Notes under the pieces: model-generated
The model's database searches: none
Told to the model about the DNA's origin: nothing
What the model saw: the letters and a program-made list of their open reading frames with translations, nothing else
Program-made: the position numbers and the translations under genes
Part shown: positions 1 through 8,135 of the stretch, piece by piece
Layout: each line of letters begins with the position of its first letter
Position numbering within the stretch: the stretch's first letter is position 1
Source of the DNA: Halorubrum sp. CBA1229
GTDB taxonomy: Archaea > Halobacteriota > Halobacteria > Halobacteriales > Haloferacaceae
Direction of reading: 5' to 3'
NCBI RefSeq assembly: GCF_003721435.2
Contig: NZ_CP054585.1
Coordinates: 1,116,001-1,180,000 of the forward strand
Length of the DNA stretch: 64,000 nucleotides

Positions 1-90
1 TGGTACGAGGTGCCCCCGAGCGCCCGCCGCCACGTGGCGAAGCCGCTCGTCAGGGGCGGGTTCGACGCGCCGGTCCACCCGGAGCGGTGA
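1..90 (+). CDS. C-terminal end of a truncated-by-window gene
   Basis: Frame 1 is open from the first base and ends at a TGA at 88-90, giving 29 residues ending in ...PVHPER. The fragment is too short to assign a family. It is called coding because it is open across the window edge and a conserved-type gene follows in the same direction after a short gap. Confidence 0.55.
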   Translation, partial: WYEVPPSARRHVAKPLVRGGFDAPVHPER

Positions 91-154
91 GTCCCGCCCG
101 GGGCGGTGAGCCCCGCCCGCAGCGGTGAAGTGGTCGGGGCGCGACCCGTCGGGC

Positions 155-541
155 ATGTCCGGGATCGTCTTCTACGGGACGGAGAACCGAGGCGGCGTCG
201 TCGACTTCTACCGCGAGGAGCTGCGCGCCGAGACGTGGCTCGAACAGCCGGACTGCACGATCCTCCGCTACGACAACTTCCTGTTCGGCTTCTGCGACCG
301 CGACGAGACCGAGACGTGCGGGACGCTCACGTTCGTCTACCCCGACCGCGACGCGGTCGACGAGGTCCGCGAGCGCCTCGCCGAGGCGAGCGACCGCCGC
401 GACGCCGCGAGCGCCCCGAGCGCGGTCGAGGACCCGCGCGAGAACGAGCGGTACGACATCTATCAGTGCTTCGCCGAGGACCCCGACGGACGGACCGTCG
501 AGTGTCAGGCGTTCCTCGCCGACGACGTGCCGTCCGTTTAA
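155..541 (+). CDS. VOC (glyoxalase/dioxygenase-fold) family protein
   Basis: 128 residues from the ATG at 155 (MSGIVFYGT...). A GTG at 125 would add ten residues, but the ATG fits the start of the fold better. The chain shows the half-barrel pattern of VOC proteins: an opening beta strand, the helix FYREEL, then LRYDNFLFGFC, TLTFVYPDRDAVDEV and a C-terminal strand around FAEDPDGRTVECQAF. The last segment usually carries the metal-ligand Glu, here in TVECQ. The substrate cannot be read from sequence. It may be a stand-alone small-molecule-binding or resistance-type VOC protein. Confidence 0.7.
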   Translation: MSGIVFYGTENRGGVVDFYREELRAETWLEQPDCTILRYDNFLFGFCDRDETETCGTLTFVYPDRDAVDEVRERLAEASDRRDAASAPSAVEDPRENERYDIYQCFAEDPDGRTVECQAFLADDVPSV

Positions 542-575
542 ATTGAGGGCGGACGGAGCGCGGCGCTTCCCGCGA

Positions 576-806
576 TCACTCCTCGACGGTCCGCTCCTCG
601 CGCCACTCGGCGGCGCGGTCGAGCGCGGCCTCGCGGTCGTCGAAGCGCTCGCGCTCGTAGGCCGACTCGTCGGCGGCCTGTTCCATCACGTCGAGGCGGA
701 CGACGAACCGGCCGTCGGTGCGCTCGCGAACCCGGACCGTCGCGTAGCCGTCGGAGCGCTCCCACTCGGTGATCGTCCCATCCTCGCGTCCAAGTGACCA
801 GCTCAT
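576..806 (-). CDS. small conserved haloarchaeal protein (DUF7543-like)
   Basis: 76 residues beginning MSWSLGREDG, with the body ITEWERSDGYATVRVRERT and a charged helical tail rich in Arg and Glu. The pattern matches a small family present once in many Halobacteria (DUF7543 by recollection). There are no membrane segments or cysteines, so it is probably a soluble cytoplasmic protein. Function unknown. It is convergent with the VOC gene upstream. Confidence 0.6.
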   Translation of the reverse strand: MSWSLGREDGTITEWERSDGYATVRVRERTDGRFVVRLDVMEQAADESAYERERFDDREAALDRAAEWREERTVEE

Positions 807-897
807 ACCTCACGGGGCGGGCGCGGCGGCTAAAACGGCCCGGTTCGACCGCGGAAGCCGGAACGGACTCGACGGGCCACTCCCCGTCGTCGACGAG

Positions 898-1038
898 TCA
901 CTCCTCGTCGACCGGTCTCGTCACGTGCGAGCAGACCGGACAGACCGCGTAGCCGAGGGTGTCGTACGGGACTGACGCCGAGGGGGCGGTCACGTCGCAC
1001 TCCGGGCAGTCGAACGTGGACCCGTTATCGATGCTCAT
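898..1038 (-). CDS. 46-aa zinc-finger microprotein
   Basis: An open frame from the ATG at 1038 to the TGA at 898-900 encodes 46 residues. Two CxxC knuckles, CPEC at residues 11-14 and CPVC at 33-36, flank a short acidic linker, which is the usual arrangement of haloarchaeal one-zinc ribbon microproteins. The Cys spacing and the lack of any larger gene here support it as real. Such proteins often act in regulation or as partners of larger enzymes, but no specific role can be given. Confidence 0.7.
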   Translation of the reverse strand: MSIDNGSTFDCPECDVTAPSASVPYDTLGYAVCPVCSHVTRPVDEE

Positions 1039-1102
1039 GTCTCTCCGTAGCGCGGCGACCCATATGGTTACGCGGCGCTTGCCGCCCCGTCAACGACTCC
1101 TT

Positions 1103-1112
1103 ACTTATAAGC
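1103..1112 (+). promoter_or_regulatory. TATA box of the M24 peptidase gene
   Basis: ACTTATAAGC lies 24-30 bp before the ATG at 1135, the normal TATA distance for a leaderless haloarchaeal transcript. No Shine-Dalgarno sequence precedes the start. Confidence 0.65.
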
Positions 1113-1134
1113 GACCGCCGGGCCGAGGTCGCCT

Positions 1135-2256
1135 ATGGCCGACGACATCCACGCGGACCGACGGCGGCGCGCCGCCGCGCGGCTCCGGGACGCGGGCGCC
1201 GACGGGCTGGTCTGTTTCCCGAGCCGGAACCTCCAGTACCTCACCGGCTTCGACGAGGAGCCCGGCGAGCGGCACTTCCTGCTCGCGGTGCCGGCGGCGG
1301 GCGGCGGAGCGGACCCGGCGACGCTCCTCGTCCCGTCGCTGTACGAGACGCAGGTGCGCGAGGAGACGACCGTCGCCGACGTCCGGACGTGGGCCGACGG
1401 CGAGGACCCGGTCGCGGCCGCTCGCGATCTGCTCGCCGACCTCGGGCTTCGGGACGGACGCCTCCTCGTCGACGACACGATGTGGGCGACGTTCACGCAG
1501 GACCTCCGGGCGGCGGCGCCGGACGCGACGTGGGGGCTCGCGAGCGAGGTCCTCGCCGACATGCGGGTCCGGAAGGACGACGCCGAGCTGGCGGCGCTGC
1601 GCGAGGCGGCCGCCGCCGCGGACGCGACCGTGCGCGACCTCCGCGACCTGGGCGCCGACGCGGTCGGGATGACCGAGCGCGAACTCGCCGACTGGATCGC
1701 CGACCGGCTTGCCGCGCACGGGGGGACCGGCGTCTCGTTCGAGACGATCGTGGCCGCTGGTCCGAACGGCGCGAAGCCGCACCACGGCCACGGGGACCGC
1801 GAGATCCGGGCGGGCGAGCCCGTCGTGCTCGACTTCGGGACGCGCGTCGACGGCTACCCCTCCGACCAGACGCGGACGCTCGTGTTCGACGGCGACCCTC
1901 CGGCGGAGTACGAGCGAGTCCACGAGGCGGTCCGGGAGGCGCAGGCCGCCGCGGTCGACGCCGTGGAGCCGGGCGTCACGGCCGCGGCGGTCGACAGGGC
2001 CGCGCGGGAGGTGATCGAGGCGAAGGGGTACGGCGACGCGTTCGTCCACCGGACCGGCCACGGGGTGGGGCTCGACGTCCACGAGGCGCCGTACGTCGTC
2101 GCCGGGAACGACCGGGAGCTCGAACCGGGGATGGTCTTCTCCGTCGAGCCGGGGGTCTACCTCGACGGGCGGTTCGGCTGTCGGATCGAGGACCTCGTCG
2201 TCGTCACGGCGGACGGCCGCGAGCGGCTGAACGACACCGACCGCGGCTGGCGGTGA
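1135..2256 (+). CDS. M24 family metallopeptidase (Xaa-Pro dipeptidase-like)
   Basis: 373 residues. The N-terminal creatinase-like half (about 1-160) includes GLVCFPSRNLQYLTGF, the C-terminal half is the pita-bread catalytic domain. The five metal ligands can be seen: Asp in VVLDFG (about 232), Asp in SDQTRT (about 243), His in TGHGVGLDVHE (about 307), Glu in SVEPGVY (about 337) and Glu in CRIEDLVVV (about 351). This predicts a dinuclear-metal cytoplasmic peptidase that releases N-terminal residues before proline. A second M24 gene lies at 44742-46070. The stop codon falls in a 16-bp imperfect tandem repeat (2253-2268, 2269-2284). Confidence 0.9.
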   Translation: MADDIHADRRRRAAARLRDAGADGLVCFPSRNLQYLTGFDEEPGERHFLLAVPAAGGGADPATLLVPSLYETQVREETTVADVRTWADGEDPVAAARDLLADLGLRDGRLLVDDTMWATFTQDLRAAAPDATWGLASEVLADMRVRKDDAELAALREAAAAADATVRDLRDLGADAVGMTERELADWIADRLAAHGGTGVSFETIVAAGPNGAKPHHGHGDREIRAGEPVVLDFGTRVDGYPSDQTRTLVFDGDPPAEYERVHEAVREAQAAAVDAVEPGVTAAAVDRAAREVIEAKGYGDAFVHRTGHGVGLDVHEAPYVVAGNDRELEPGMVFSVEPGVYLDGRFGCRIEDLVVVTADGRERLNDTDRGWR

Positions 2257-2672
2257 CCGCGGCTAGCTGTGACCGCGGCCGGCTGCGTCCGCGTTCGTCC
2301 GGACGCGGCGCCGCGACGCGGTCGGCGTTGAAACGAAAGCGTCCGAAGAGGAGACGGAAAGGGGGAACGGGAGGGGGACTCTGACGGGAATCCCCGAAGA
2401 ACCGGCGCGTCGGACGTCCGACGCGAGATGCGGGAGTCGTGTGCCTACTCCGCAATAGAACGTTAGTGTCGAATCGTATAGTTGTAACACCGAATTATTT
2501 CGGTCCTCGGGTCGGCCTCGGCGGCAGGGGGATCCGAACGGTTCGCCGCCGATCGCGGCTGGCGAGCGCGGAAATCGATCGAGCGGTCGGATCCGAGGCG
2601 GGTCACCGCGGAACGCGGCGGCGGCCGGCCCGCATCGAAACCATTAGTGTCACCGGAGCGGAATCGCGGGGC
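2257..2672. other. 416-bp intergenic stretch, no gene seen
   Basis: The first bases hold two tandem 16-bp units (2253-2284, differing by two bases) starting at the peptidase stop codon. The rest is GC-rich, with an AT-richer patch at about 2455-2500 (GTTGTAACACCGAATTATTT) that could hold promoter elements for the gene at 2673. No convincing open frame or RNA gene was found on either strand. Confidence 0.4.
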
Positions 2673-2960
2673 ATGAGCGACAACGAGGAGGCCGAGGAGA
2701 GCGAACCGGCCGTCGAGCTCGGCGAGGGACCGGACGTGGCGGGCGAGCCGATCGCCCGCGTCGCGTCCCGGCTCACGTGGCCCGCGAAGCGCAGCGACGT
2801 GGTGGCACAGGAGGGCGACGCCGCGGTCCGGAGCCCGGACGGCCCCCGCGACCTCGACGACGTGCTCGCGGAGTCCGAGGTGCCGCTGTTCGAGAGCCGC
2901 AGCGAGTTCGTCGCGGAGGTCGAGGAGCTCGTCGGGCGCGGCCCGGTCGCCACCGAGTAG
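2673..2960 (+). CDS. DUF5789-like small acidic protein
   Basis: 95 residues from the ATG at 2673. The pattern of this family is visible: an acidic leader, RVASRLTWPAKRSDVVAQEGD, a short proline loop RSPDGPRDL and a helix ending ...EFVAEVEELVGRGPV. The fold resembles the DUF2795 type of small helical domain that starts with a (F/W)PA.(K/R).D.V motif. Function unknown. A T-run at 2981-2985 (CCTTTTTGC) after the gene may end the transcript. Confidence 0.7.
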   Translation: MSDNEEAEESEPAVELGEGPDVAGEPIARVASRLTWPAKRSDVVAQEGDAAVRSPDGPRDLDDVLAESEVPLFESRSEFVAEVEELVGRGPVATE

Positions 2961-3011
2961 CCGCGTCCCCCCCGTCGCGGCCTTTTTGCCCCGTCAGCGC
3001 GGAGTCGACGT

Positions 3012-3458
3012 ATGGCGATCCCCTTCGATCCGCACGAGCTGGACCCCGAGGAGTACGGCGAGACGCGGACGACGCTGTCGACCGACCACGAGTCGGCCGT
3101 CGAGCGCGTCCGCGAGGTGTGCCTCGACGCCGGCTTCGGTATCCCGGTCGAGTTCTCCCCGTCCGACATGCTCAACGAGAAGGTCGACGCCGACCGCGAC
3201 CCGTACTACGTCCTCGGCGCCTGCAACCCGTCGATGGCGGACCGCGCGCTCGACGCGACCGACAAGCGCATCGGGGGGCTGTTCCCCTGCAACATGATTA
3301 TCTGGGAGGAGTCGCCCGGCGAACAGGTCGTCTACCACGTCTCGATCATGAAGATCGCGCGCCTCCTCGGCATGCCCGTCGACGACGAGGCGATGGACGA
3401 GATCATCGCCGACACCGGCGAGATGGTCGACGCCGTGTTCGAGGAGCTGGCGGAGTAG
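3012..3458 (+). CDS. DUF302 domain protein
   Basis: 148 residues. The DUF302 core is recognisable: the opening amphipathic strand and helix (LSTDHESAVERVREVCLDAGFGI), then YYVLGACNPSMADRALDATDKRIGGLFPCNMIIWEE, where the NPxMA..AL segment and the PCN turn are family hallmarks. The family is thought to bind small hydrophobic or redox ligands, sometimes next to thioredoxin-like genes. No such partner is adjacent here. Soluble, cytoplasmic. Confidence 0.85.
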   Translation: MAIPFDPHELDPEEYGETRTTLSTDHESAVERVREVCLDAGFGIPVEFSPSDMLNEKVDADRDPYYVLGACNPSMADRALDATDKRIGGLFPCNMIIWEESPGEQVVYHVSIMKIARLLGMPVDDEAMDEIIADTGEMVDAVFEELAE

Positions 3459-3483
3459 TCGACGGAGAAGGCGTCTCCGCGAC

Positions 3484-3952
3484 TTTATTTATAAATAGCC
3501 GGCGCGGTGGCGCGCCTCCGAGCGGCCGCCATCGGCGGCCGCGAAGGAGCCCGCGAGGGAGTCAGTCGCCGGAGCGAAGCGGAGGCGACTGACGAGGCTG
3601 GGGAGGCGTGAGGTGCGGTGCCGTGCGGGGTGGGACTCAAAGGGGCAGCCGTGAGCGGGGGGCAGGCGTTCACGAGAGCGGAGCTCTCGTGAGCCAATCA
3701 GAACGCTTTGCGTTCTGATGACGACGTAAGGACCGCAAGGAGGGAGCGGTAGCGACCGACTGAGGACCGCAGCGAGCGTGTCCCCCGCTCACGGTTGGGG
3801 CTTTGGAGGTCGTCGTCGCGGAGGAACGGATCACGTACAGCCGAACGACTGGTATTTTGGAGGTCGTCGTCGCGGAGGAACGGATCACGTACAGCCGAAC
3901 GACTGGTGGTTTGGAGGTCGTTTGCGTTCGTGTGCTCTCGGCTATTTATAAA
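3484..3952 (+). ncRNA. candidate structured RNA element, copy 1
   Basis: The element starts with the TATA-like run at 3484-3496. The conserved block GCCTCCGAGCGG follows at about 3515. Helix P1 pairs 3522-3530 with 3534-3542. P2 pairs 3561-3570 with 3584-3593 around a 13-nt loop. A fixed core (GAGGCTGGGGAGGCGTGAGG, then GTGGGACTCAAAGGGGCAG) leads to P3, pairing 3649-3661 with 3782-3794. Inside P3 lie hairpins 3670-3679/3683-3692 and 3698-3706/3710-3718. P3 is followed by GGGGCTTTGG, two 54-nt modules and TTTATAA at 3945-3951. The copy at 38111-38480 has the same plan with compensatory changes in P1, P2 and P3, which argues for RNA rather than DNA-level or protein function. Confidence 0.7.
3802..3914 (+). 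repeat. 54-bp tandem repeat, two units plus start of a third
   Basis: TTTGG marks the start of each unit at 3802, 3856 and 3910, a period of exactly 54 bp. The first two units are nearly identical; the third diverges after about 12 bases. The period is a multiple of three, so a repetitive open frame appears across it, but composition and context do not support a protein. The second element in this window has one diverged unit of the same length. Confidence 0.85.
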
Positions 3953-4002
3953 GGAGCGACCGGACCGGCAGATGTCCCCGCCGACGGTCCCGAGTCAATC
4001 GA

Positions 4003-5238
4003 TCACAGCCGGTCCGTCCCGCCGCTATCCACGCCGCGATCCAGCCACGAGACGGCGATCGACTCGAACGGCGCGGAGTACTGCATCAGCGTCGTCCCGA
4101 GGATCGCCATCACGAGCACGTAGCCGACCGCGAACGCGTTGATCGTCTGCGCGAGCGCGGGGTCGAACGTCCCCGCCTGGGCCCCGGTCACGGCGACCGT
4201 CGCGATGATCAGCGAGAACTCCCCGCGGGTCGTCATCCCGAGCGCGACGCGGGTCGATCGCTTGGTGTCGAGGTCGAAGGCCCGCCCGGCGAAGAAGCCG
4301 GTGACGAGCTTCGTCGGCGTCGTCACGACCACCGCGAGCGCGATCAGCGCCGCCACGCCGCCGAACAGCAGCGGATCGGTGACGAGCCCGATCCAGAAGA
4401 AGAACACCGCCGCGAACGTGTCGCGGACGGGTTCGAGCAGCGTCTCGATCTCGTGGGCGTACTCGGTCGAGGCGAACGCCATCCCGACGAAGAAGGCGGC
4501 GACCGCCTCGCTGACGCCGAGCGCGAGCGCCGCGCCGGCGACGAGCACCACGGTCGCGATCGACCGGAGCGCGACGAACTCCGGGTTGCTCGTCGCCACC
4601 AGCCGGTCGAACGCGGGCGTGCCGAACTGGACCGCGGCCAGCAGCACGAGGATGAACGCGACCGCGATGCCGACGTCGGTCGCGGCCGCGGCCACGTCGC
4701 CGCCGCCGAGCACGAGCGCCGAGGCCACCGCGAGGTAGACGGCGATGAACAGGTCCTCGTAGACGAGGGTGCCGAGCAGCGGCTCCGCCTCGTCGTTGGC
4801 GATCCAGCCGAGGTCGATGAGCGACTTCGTGATCACCGCCGACGAGGAGATGTAGACGATGCCGGCGAGCAGGAACGCCGGGAGGAGCGCGCCGAAGACG
4901 AACCAGCCGAGGACGAGCCCGGCGCCGAAGTTCGCGAGGTCGATCGTCCCGGCGGTCCCGATCTGGCGCCGTCGGGCGAGCAGGCGGTCGAGGTTGAACT
5001 CCAGCCCGAGGAAAAACAGGAGGAAGACGATCCCGAGCTCCGCGCCGAGCGCGATGAACTCCGTCTCGGGGACGTAGACGGTCCCGACCGTCGGCAGCGC
5101 GAGCCGCCCGAGGACGAACTCCCCGAGCAGCATCCCGGCGACGATGTAGAAGGGGATCACGGACTGGCCGAGGCGGTTCGCGAGCCAGCCGGCGACCGCG
5201 ACCGCGGCGAACATGACGCCGACGTCGAGCAGCGCCAC
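4003..5238 (-). CDS. CPA2-type cation:proton antiporter, membrane subunit
   Basis: 411 residues with about 12 hydrophobic segments. Starts with GTG at 5238, preceded by GGAGGTGACC as ribosome site; the frame is closed by a TGA at 5245-5247, so no longer start exists. CPA2/KefB features: FLLFFLGLEFNLDRL in TM region 3, then LIDLGWIANDEAEPLLGTLVYEDLF, whose Glu-Asp-Leu-Phe follows the family's transport-site pattern, and GMTTRGEFSLIIATVAVTG. It has no C-terminal TrkA-N domain; the regulatory part is encoded separately just upstream. Likely a Na+ or K+/H+ antiporter of the plasma membrane. Confidence 0.88.
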   Translation of the reverse strand: MALLDVGVMFAAVAVAGWLANRLGQSVIPFYIVAGMLLGEFVLGRLALPTVGTVYVPETEFIALGAELGIVFLLFFLGLEFNLDRLLARRRQIGTAGTIDLANFGAGLVLGWFVFGALLPAFLLAGIVYISSSAVITKSLIDLGWIANDEAEPLLGTLVYEDLFIAVYLAVASALVLGGGDVAAAATDVGIAVAFILVLLAAVQFGTPAFDRLVATSNPEFVALRSIATVVLVAGAALALGVSEAVAAFFVGMAFASTEYAHEIETLLEPVRDTFAAVFFFWIGLVTDPLLFGGVAALIALAVVVTTPTKLVTGFFAGRAFDLDTKRSTRVALGMTTRGEFSLIIATVAVTGAQAGTFDPALAQTINAFAVGYVLVMAILGTTLMQYSAPFESIAVSWLDRGVDSGGTDRL

Positions 5239-5299
5239 TACCGGTCACCTCCGAAACGGGCGAGTCGAGAGGCCGCCCCGACCGCGTCTGACCGGCCGC

Positions 5300-5779
5300 T
5301 CATCCGGTGAGAAGCTCCTCGAACGCCGCGCAGTCCTCGGGCGTCCCGACGCCGATGACCGTGTCGCCCTCGCGGAGCGTGGTGTCGGCGCTCGGGCTCT
5401 CGACGACCTCGTCGCCGCGCTGCACCGCGACGACGACGAGCCCGGTCCGGTTGCCGATGTCCGCGCTCTCCAGCGTCTCGCCGATCAGCGGCGAGCCCGG
5501 CTGGAGCTCGTACCACTCCAAGAGGATACCGCCGGGCAGGGTCGTCTCCTGCGTGTCGGGCTCGACCGGCTGGAAGTACGCGCCCTCGACGATCGAGCCG
5601 ATCGTCCGCGCGAGGTCGTCGCTGAACTCGAACACCTTCTCCGAGTCGGCGTCCGGGTCGGGCCGCCGGAACACCTCGCGTTTCCCCGTATTATGGATGA
5701 CGACGACCATCTCGCCGTCGTCGAGGTCGATCTCGAACTTCTTTCCGACCCCCGGGAGGTCGGATTCGCGGATCGTCAT
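5300..5779 (-). CDS. TrkA-C regulatory subunit of the antiporter
   Basis: 159 residues from the ATG at 5779. The N-terminal half (MTIRESDLPGVGKKFEIDLDDGEMVVVIHNTGKREVF) is the domain usually joined to KhtT-type TrkA-C subunits, and the C-terminal half (about 85-157) has the RCK-C pattern: PGSPLIGETLESADI, GLVVVAVQRGDE and LREGDTVIGVGTPED. Its gene lies 61 bp upstream of the antiporter in the same direction, as in KhtTU-like pairs. It probably gates the transporter by binding a nucleotide or ion at the membrane's cytoplasmic face. Confidence 0.85.
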   Translation of the reverse strand: MTIRESDLPGVGKKFEIDLDDGEMVVVIHNTGKREVFRRPDPDADSEKVFEFSDDLARTIGSIVEGAYFQPVEPDTQETTLPGGILLEWYELQPGSPLIGETLESADIGNRTGLVVVAVQRGDEVVESPSADTTLREGDTVIGVGTPEDCAAFEELLTG

Positions 5780-5920
5780 ACCGGGGAGGAGCGGTGCCAG
5801 CGTTATAGGTTTACACGTCGGACCCGCGTCTCGGGCGGCGGCCGGCAGTGACCCGGTCGCCGCCCGAGGCGCGACCGCCGCGCACCAAACGCTAAGTGGG
5901 GTGGGTCCGAGGTAGCGGAT

Positions 5921-6271
5921 ATGTGGCGCTCCCGGAAAAGCCGGGATCGGCGGACGGTAACCTGCATCGCGTGCGGGGACTCGCTGCTGCGCGAGGAGGC
6001 GCGCGAGTACGACAAGGAGGGCGACCGCTGGAACCGGCGCGACAAGGAGTTCGAGTACCTCTGTACCGACTGCGACGACGAGCTCTGCCACCAGCCCCGC
6101 GACGGGCTCGAGTCGCTGATCTGTTCCATCGAGACCGACGGCCTCTCGCGCGAGGAGTTCCTCGGCCGGTACGCCGACGCGGTCGGGACCGACGAGCGCG
6201 ACGGCGCCGACGCGACCGGGTCCCGCGGCCGGTCCGACCGCGACGGGGACCCGTCGGACCGCGACCGGTAG
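5921..6271 (+). CDS. DUF7562-like zinc-ribbon protein
   Basis: 116 residues. CIACGD near residue 15 and CTDCDDELCH near residue 48 form a two-knuckle zinc site around REEAREYDKEGDRWNRRDKEFEYL. The C-terminal 30 residues are disordered, rich in Asp, Arg and Gly. The first 85 residues match a small single-copy haloarchaeal family (DUF7562 by recollection). Function unknown; cytoplasmic. Confidence 0.65.
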   Translation: MWRSRKSRDRRTVTCIACGDSLLREEAREYDKEGDRWNRRDKEFEYLCTDCDDELCHQPRDGLESLICSIETDGLSREEFLGRYADAVGTDERDGADATGSRGRSDRDGDPSDRDR

Positions 6272-6342
6272 CGCGCCGTCGTTTCGGCGGCCTCGGTCCG
6301 CCCCCCGACAGGCCTTTCTAACGGACCCGCGTTGGTCCCGGT

Positions 6343-7644
6343 ATGTCAGACGACGAGCCGAAACCCGGGTCCGCCGAGGACCAAGGTCCCGTGACGATCA
6401 CGGCGGAGCTGGCGGACCGCCTCGCCGAGAAGCGGGCGGACCTGTTCGAGGAGTTCGAGATCCCCGACGAGTTCCCGAACGAGGTCCTCCGCGAGGCCGA
6501 GACCCGGACCGAGGACGTGTACGAGGAGATCGAAGCCGAGATCGACGAGCGCGAGGACCTCCGCGAGCTGACGACGTGGACCACCGACCCGGTCGACGCG
6601 CAGGACTTCGACGACGCGATCTCCATCGAGCGCGAGGAGGGCGCCTACCGGCTGTGGGTCCACATCGCCGACGTCACCCACTACGTCACCCCGGACACCG
6701 CGATGTGGGAGGAGGCCGTGAAGCGGTCGAACACCGTCTACCTGCCCGACTACACGATCCACATGCTCCCGCCGGTGCTCGCCGAGACCGTCTGCTCGCT
6801 CGTCCCCAACGAGGACCGGCTCGCGCACACCGTCGAGATGGAGATCGACGACGAGACGCTCTCGTTCGAGGACATCGACATCTACAAGTCCGTCATCAAC
6901 TCCGACGAGCGGCTCACCTACAAGCAGTGCGAGGAGCGGCTGGAGGACCCCTCTCTCCCGCTCGGCGAGGAGAACGAACTCGCCTTCGAGCTCGCCGACC
7001 GGATGCACGAGCAGCGCAAGGAGGACGGCTCGCTCGTGTTGAACCCGCGCCGCGACCGCGCGCACACCATCATCGAGGAGTCGATGCTGAAGGCGAACAA
7101 GGCGGTGACGCACACCCTGATGTGGGACCGCGGCGTCGAGGCGATGTACCGCGTCCACCCGCAGCCGACGCCCGACCAGTGGAGCGAGGCGCTCAAAGAG
7201 ATCCAGGACCTCGACGGCGTCTCCATCCCCGGCGACGCGTGGGGCGACGACCCCCGCAAGGCGGTCAACGCCGCCTTAGAGGAATCGCCCGGGCGGCAGC
7301 TCAACAAGATCCAGCGCGCCGTGCTGAAGGTGATGCCGCGCGCGAAGTACATGAACGACCCGTTCGGCGGCCACCACGCGCTCAACTTCGACATCTACGG
7401 CCACTTCACCTCGCCTATCCGGCGGCTCTCGGACACGATCAACCACTGGATCGTCCACGAGAACGACGTGCCGGAGAATCTCGTGGAGCTGTGCGACCAC
7501 GCCAGCGACCGACAGAAGGACGGCGAGACTGTCGAGCGACTCTACAAGCAGTTCCTCCAGGAGCAGGGGCTCGACCCCCACGCGGTGAACAACCGCGGGA
7601 TCGAGGTCGTCGACGACGCCGAGGAAGCGAAACACACGGTGTAA
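6343..7644 (+). CDS. RNB-domain exoribonuclease (RNase II/R family)
   Basis: 433 residues. The RNB signature starts at about residue 80 with DPVDAQDFDDAISIE, the cluster of Mg2+-binding Asp residues, followed by YRLWVHIADVTHYV, SNTVYLPDYTIHMLPPVLAETVCSLVPNEDRLA and the closing TSPIRRLSDTINHWIV. The S1 and cold-shock domains of bacterial RNase R are absent, as is usual in the short haloarchaeal form. Predicted 3'-to-5' hydrolytic degradation of RNA in the cytoplasm, important because Halobacteria lack an exosome. Confidence 0.92.
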   Translation: MSDDEPKPGSAEDQGPVTITAELADRLAEKRADLFEEFEIPDEFPNEVLREAETRTEDVYEEIEAEIDEREDLRELTTWTTDPVDAQDFDDAISIEREEGAYRLWVHIADVTHYVTPDTAMWEEAVKRSNTVYLPDYTIHMLPPVLAETVCSLVPNEDRLAHTVEMEIDDETLSFEDIDIYKSVINSDERLTYKQCEERLEDPSLPLGEENELAFELADRMHEQRKEDGSLVLNPRRDRAHTIIEESMLKANKAVTHTLMWDRGVEAMYRVHPQPTPDQWSEALKEIQDLDGVSIPGDAWGDDPRKAVNAALEESPGRQLNKIQRAVLKVMPRAKYMNDPFGGHHALNFDIYGHFTSPIRRLSDTINHWIVHENDVPENLVELCDHASDRQKDGETVERLYKQFLQEQGLDPHAVNNRGIEVVDDAEEAKHTV

Positions 7645-7702
7645 GCGCTCCCTCGCCGCCCTCGGCGAAGCGTATAGACCGCCGGAGCCCCTACCCGCAG
7701 AC

Positions 7703-8107
7703 ATGACTCACCACGACAGCGACGAGAGCCGCGCCGCCGATCGGATCGCCGACCGAGACCGCTCGCGGGCCGAACGGGAGGCGGAGCGGGCCGCCACGGT
7801 CGGCGGCTTCACGGGGGCGGTCCTCGGCGCCCGCGGCGGTCCGATCGGCGCCGGAATCGGCGCCTTCCTCGGGGGATCGACCGGCTACGCCGTGGGCTAC
7901 GCGCTGAGCGAACTGGAGGGGGAGCGCGGCGACCCCCACGAGACCACGCTCGACGACTACGCGACCGGCGACGGGCCGGGCCACGCGTCGGGGGACGACG
8001 GCGGCGACGGTCCCAGAGACGGGGGACCGGTGCGGATCGAGGTCGGCGAAGAGGCCGACGAGGACGGCGAAGGCGGCGAGGGCGACGACCACCAGCCCGA
8101 GGAGTGA
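7703..8107 (+). CDS. glycine-zipper protein
   Basis: 134 residues. A charged N-terminal helix (to about 32) is followed by a Gly/Ala-rich hydrophobic hairpin VGGFTGAVLGARGGPIGAGIGAFLGGSTGYAVGYAL (split here only by description) of the glycine-zipper type, then an acidic disordered tail of about 60 residues. Glycine-zipper segments insert into or associate with membranes. No catalytic residues. It is convergent with the MFS gene. Confidence 0.6.
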   Translation: MTHHDSDESRAADRIADRDRSRAEREAERAATVGGFTGAVLGARGGPIGAGIGAFLGGSTGYAVGYALSELEGERGDPHETTLDDYATGDGPGHASGDDGGDGPRDGGPVRIEVGEEADEDGEGGEGDDHQPEE

Positions 8108-8135
8108 CGCGGGTCGGGGCGCGCGACCCCCGTCG

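Noticed and set aside
3484-3952. Interpretation of the structured element as an insertion-sequence remnant or MITE
   Set aside because: No terminal inverted repeats or target duplications were found, and the internal helices covary, which is not expected for a MITE.
3803-4123. Open frame across the 54-bp repeats (repetitive 106-aa product)
   Set aside because: The frame exists because 54 is a multiple of three. The same element elsewhere keeps spacing but not the protein, and helix covariation points to RNA.
4453-5310. Long frames opposite the antiporter gene, and similar long Arg-rich frames across the window
   Set aside because: High GC makes long open frames on the wrong strand. Their products are Arg/Pro/Gly-rich and the opposite frames encode recognisable proteins.
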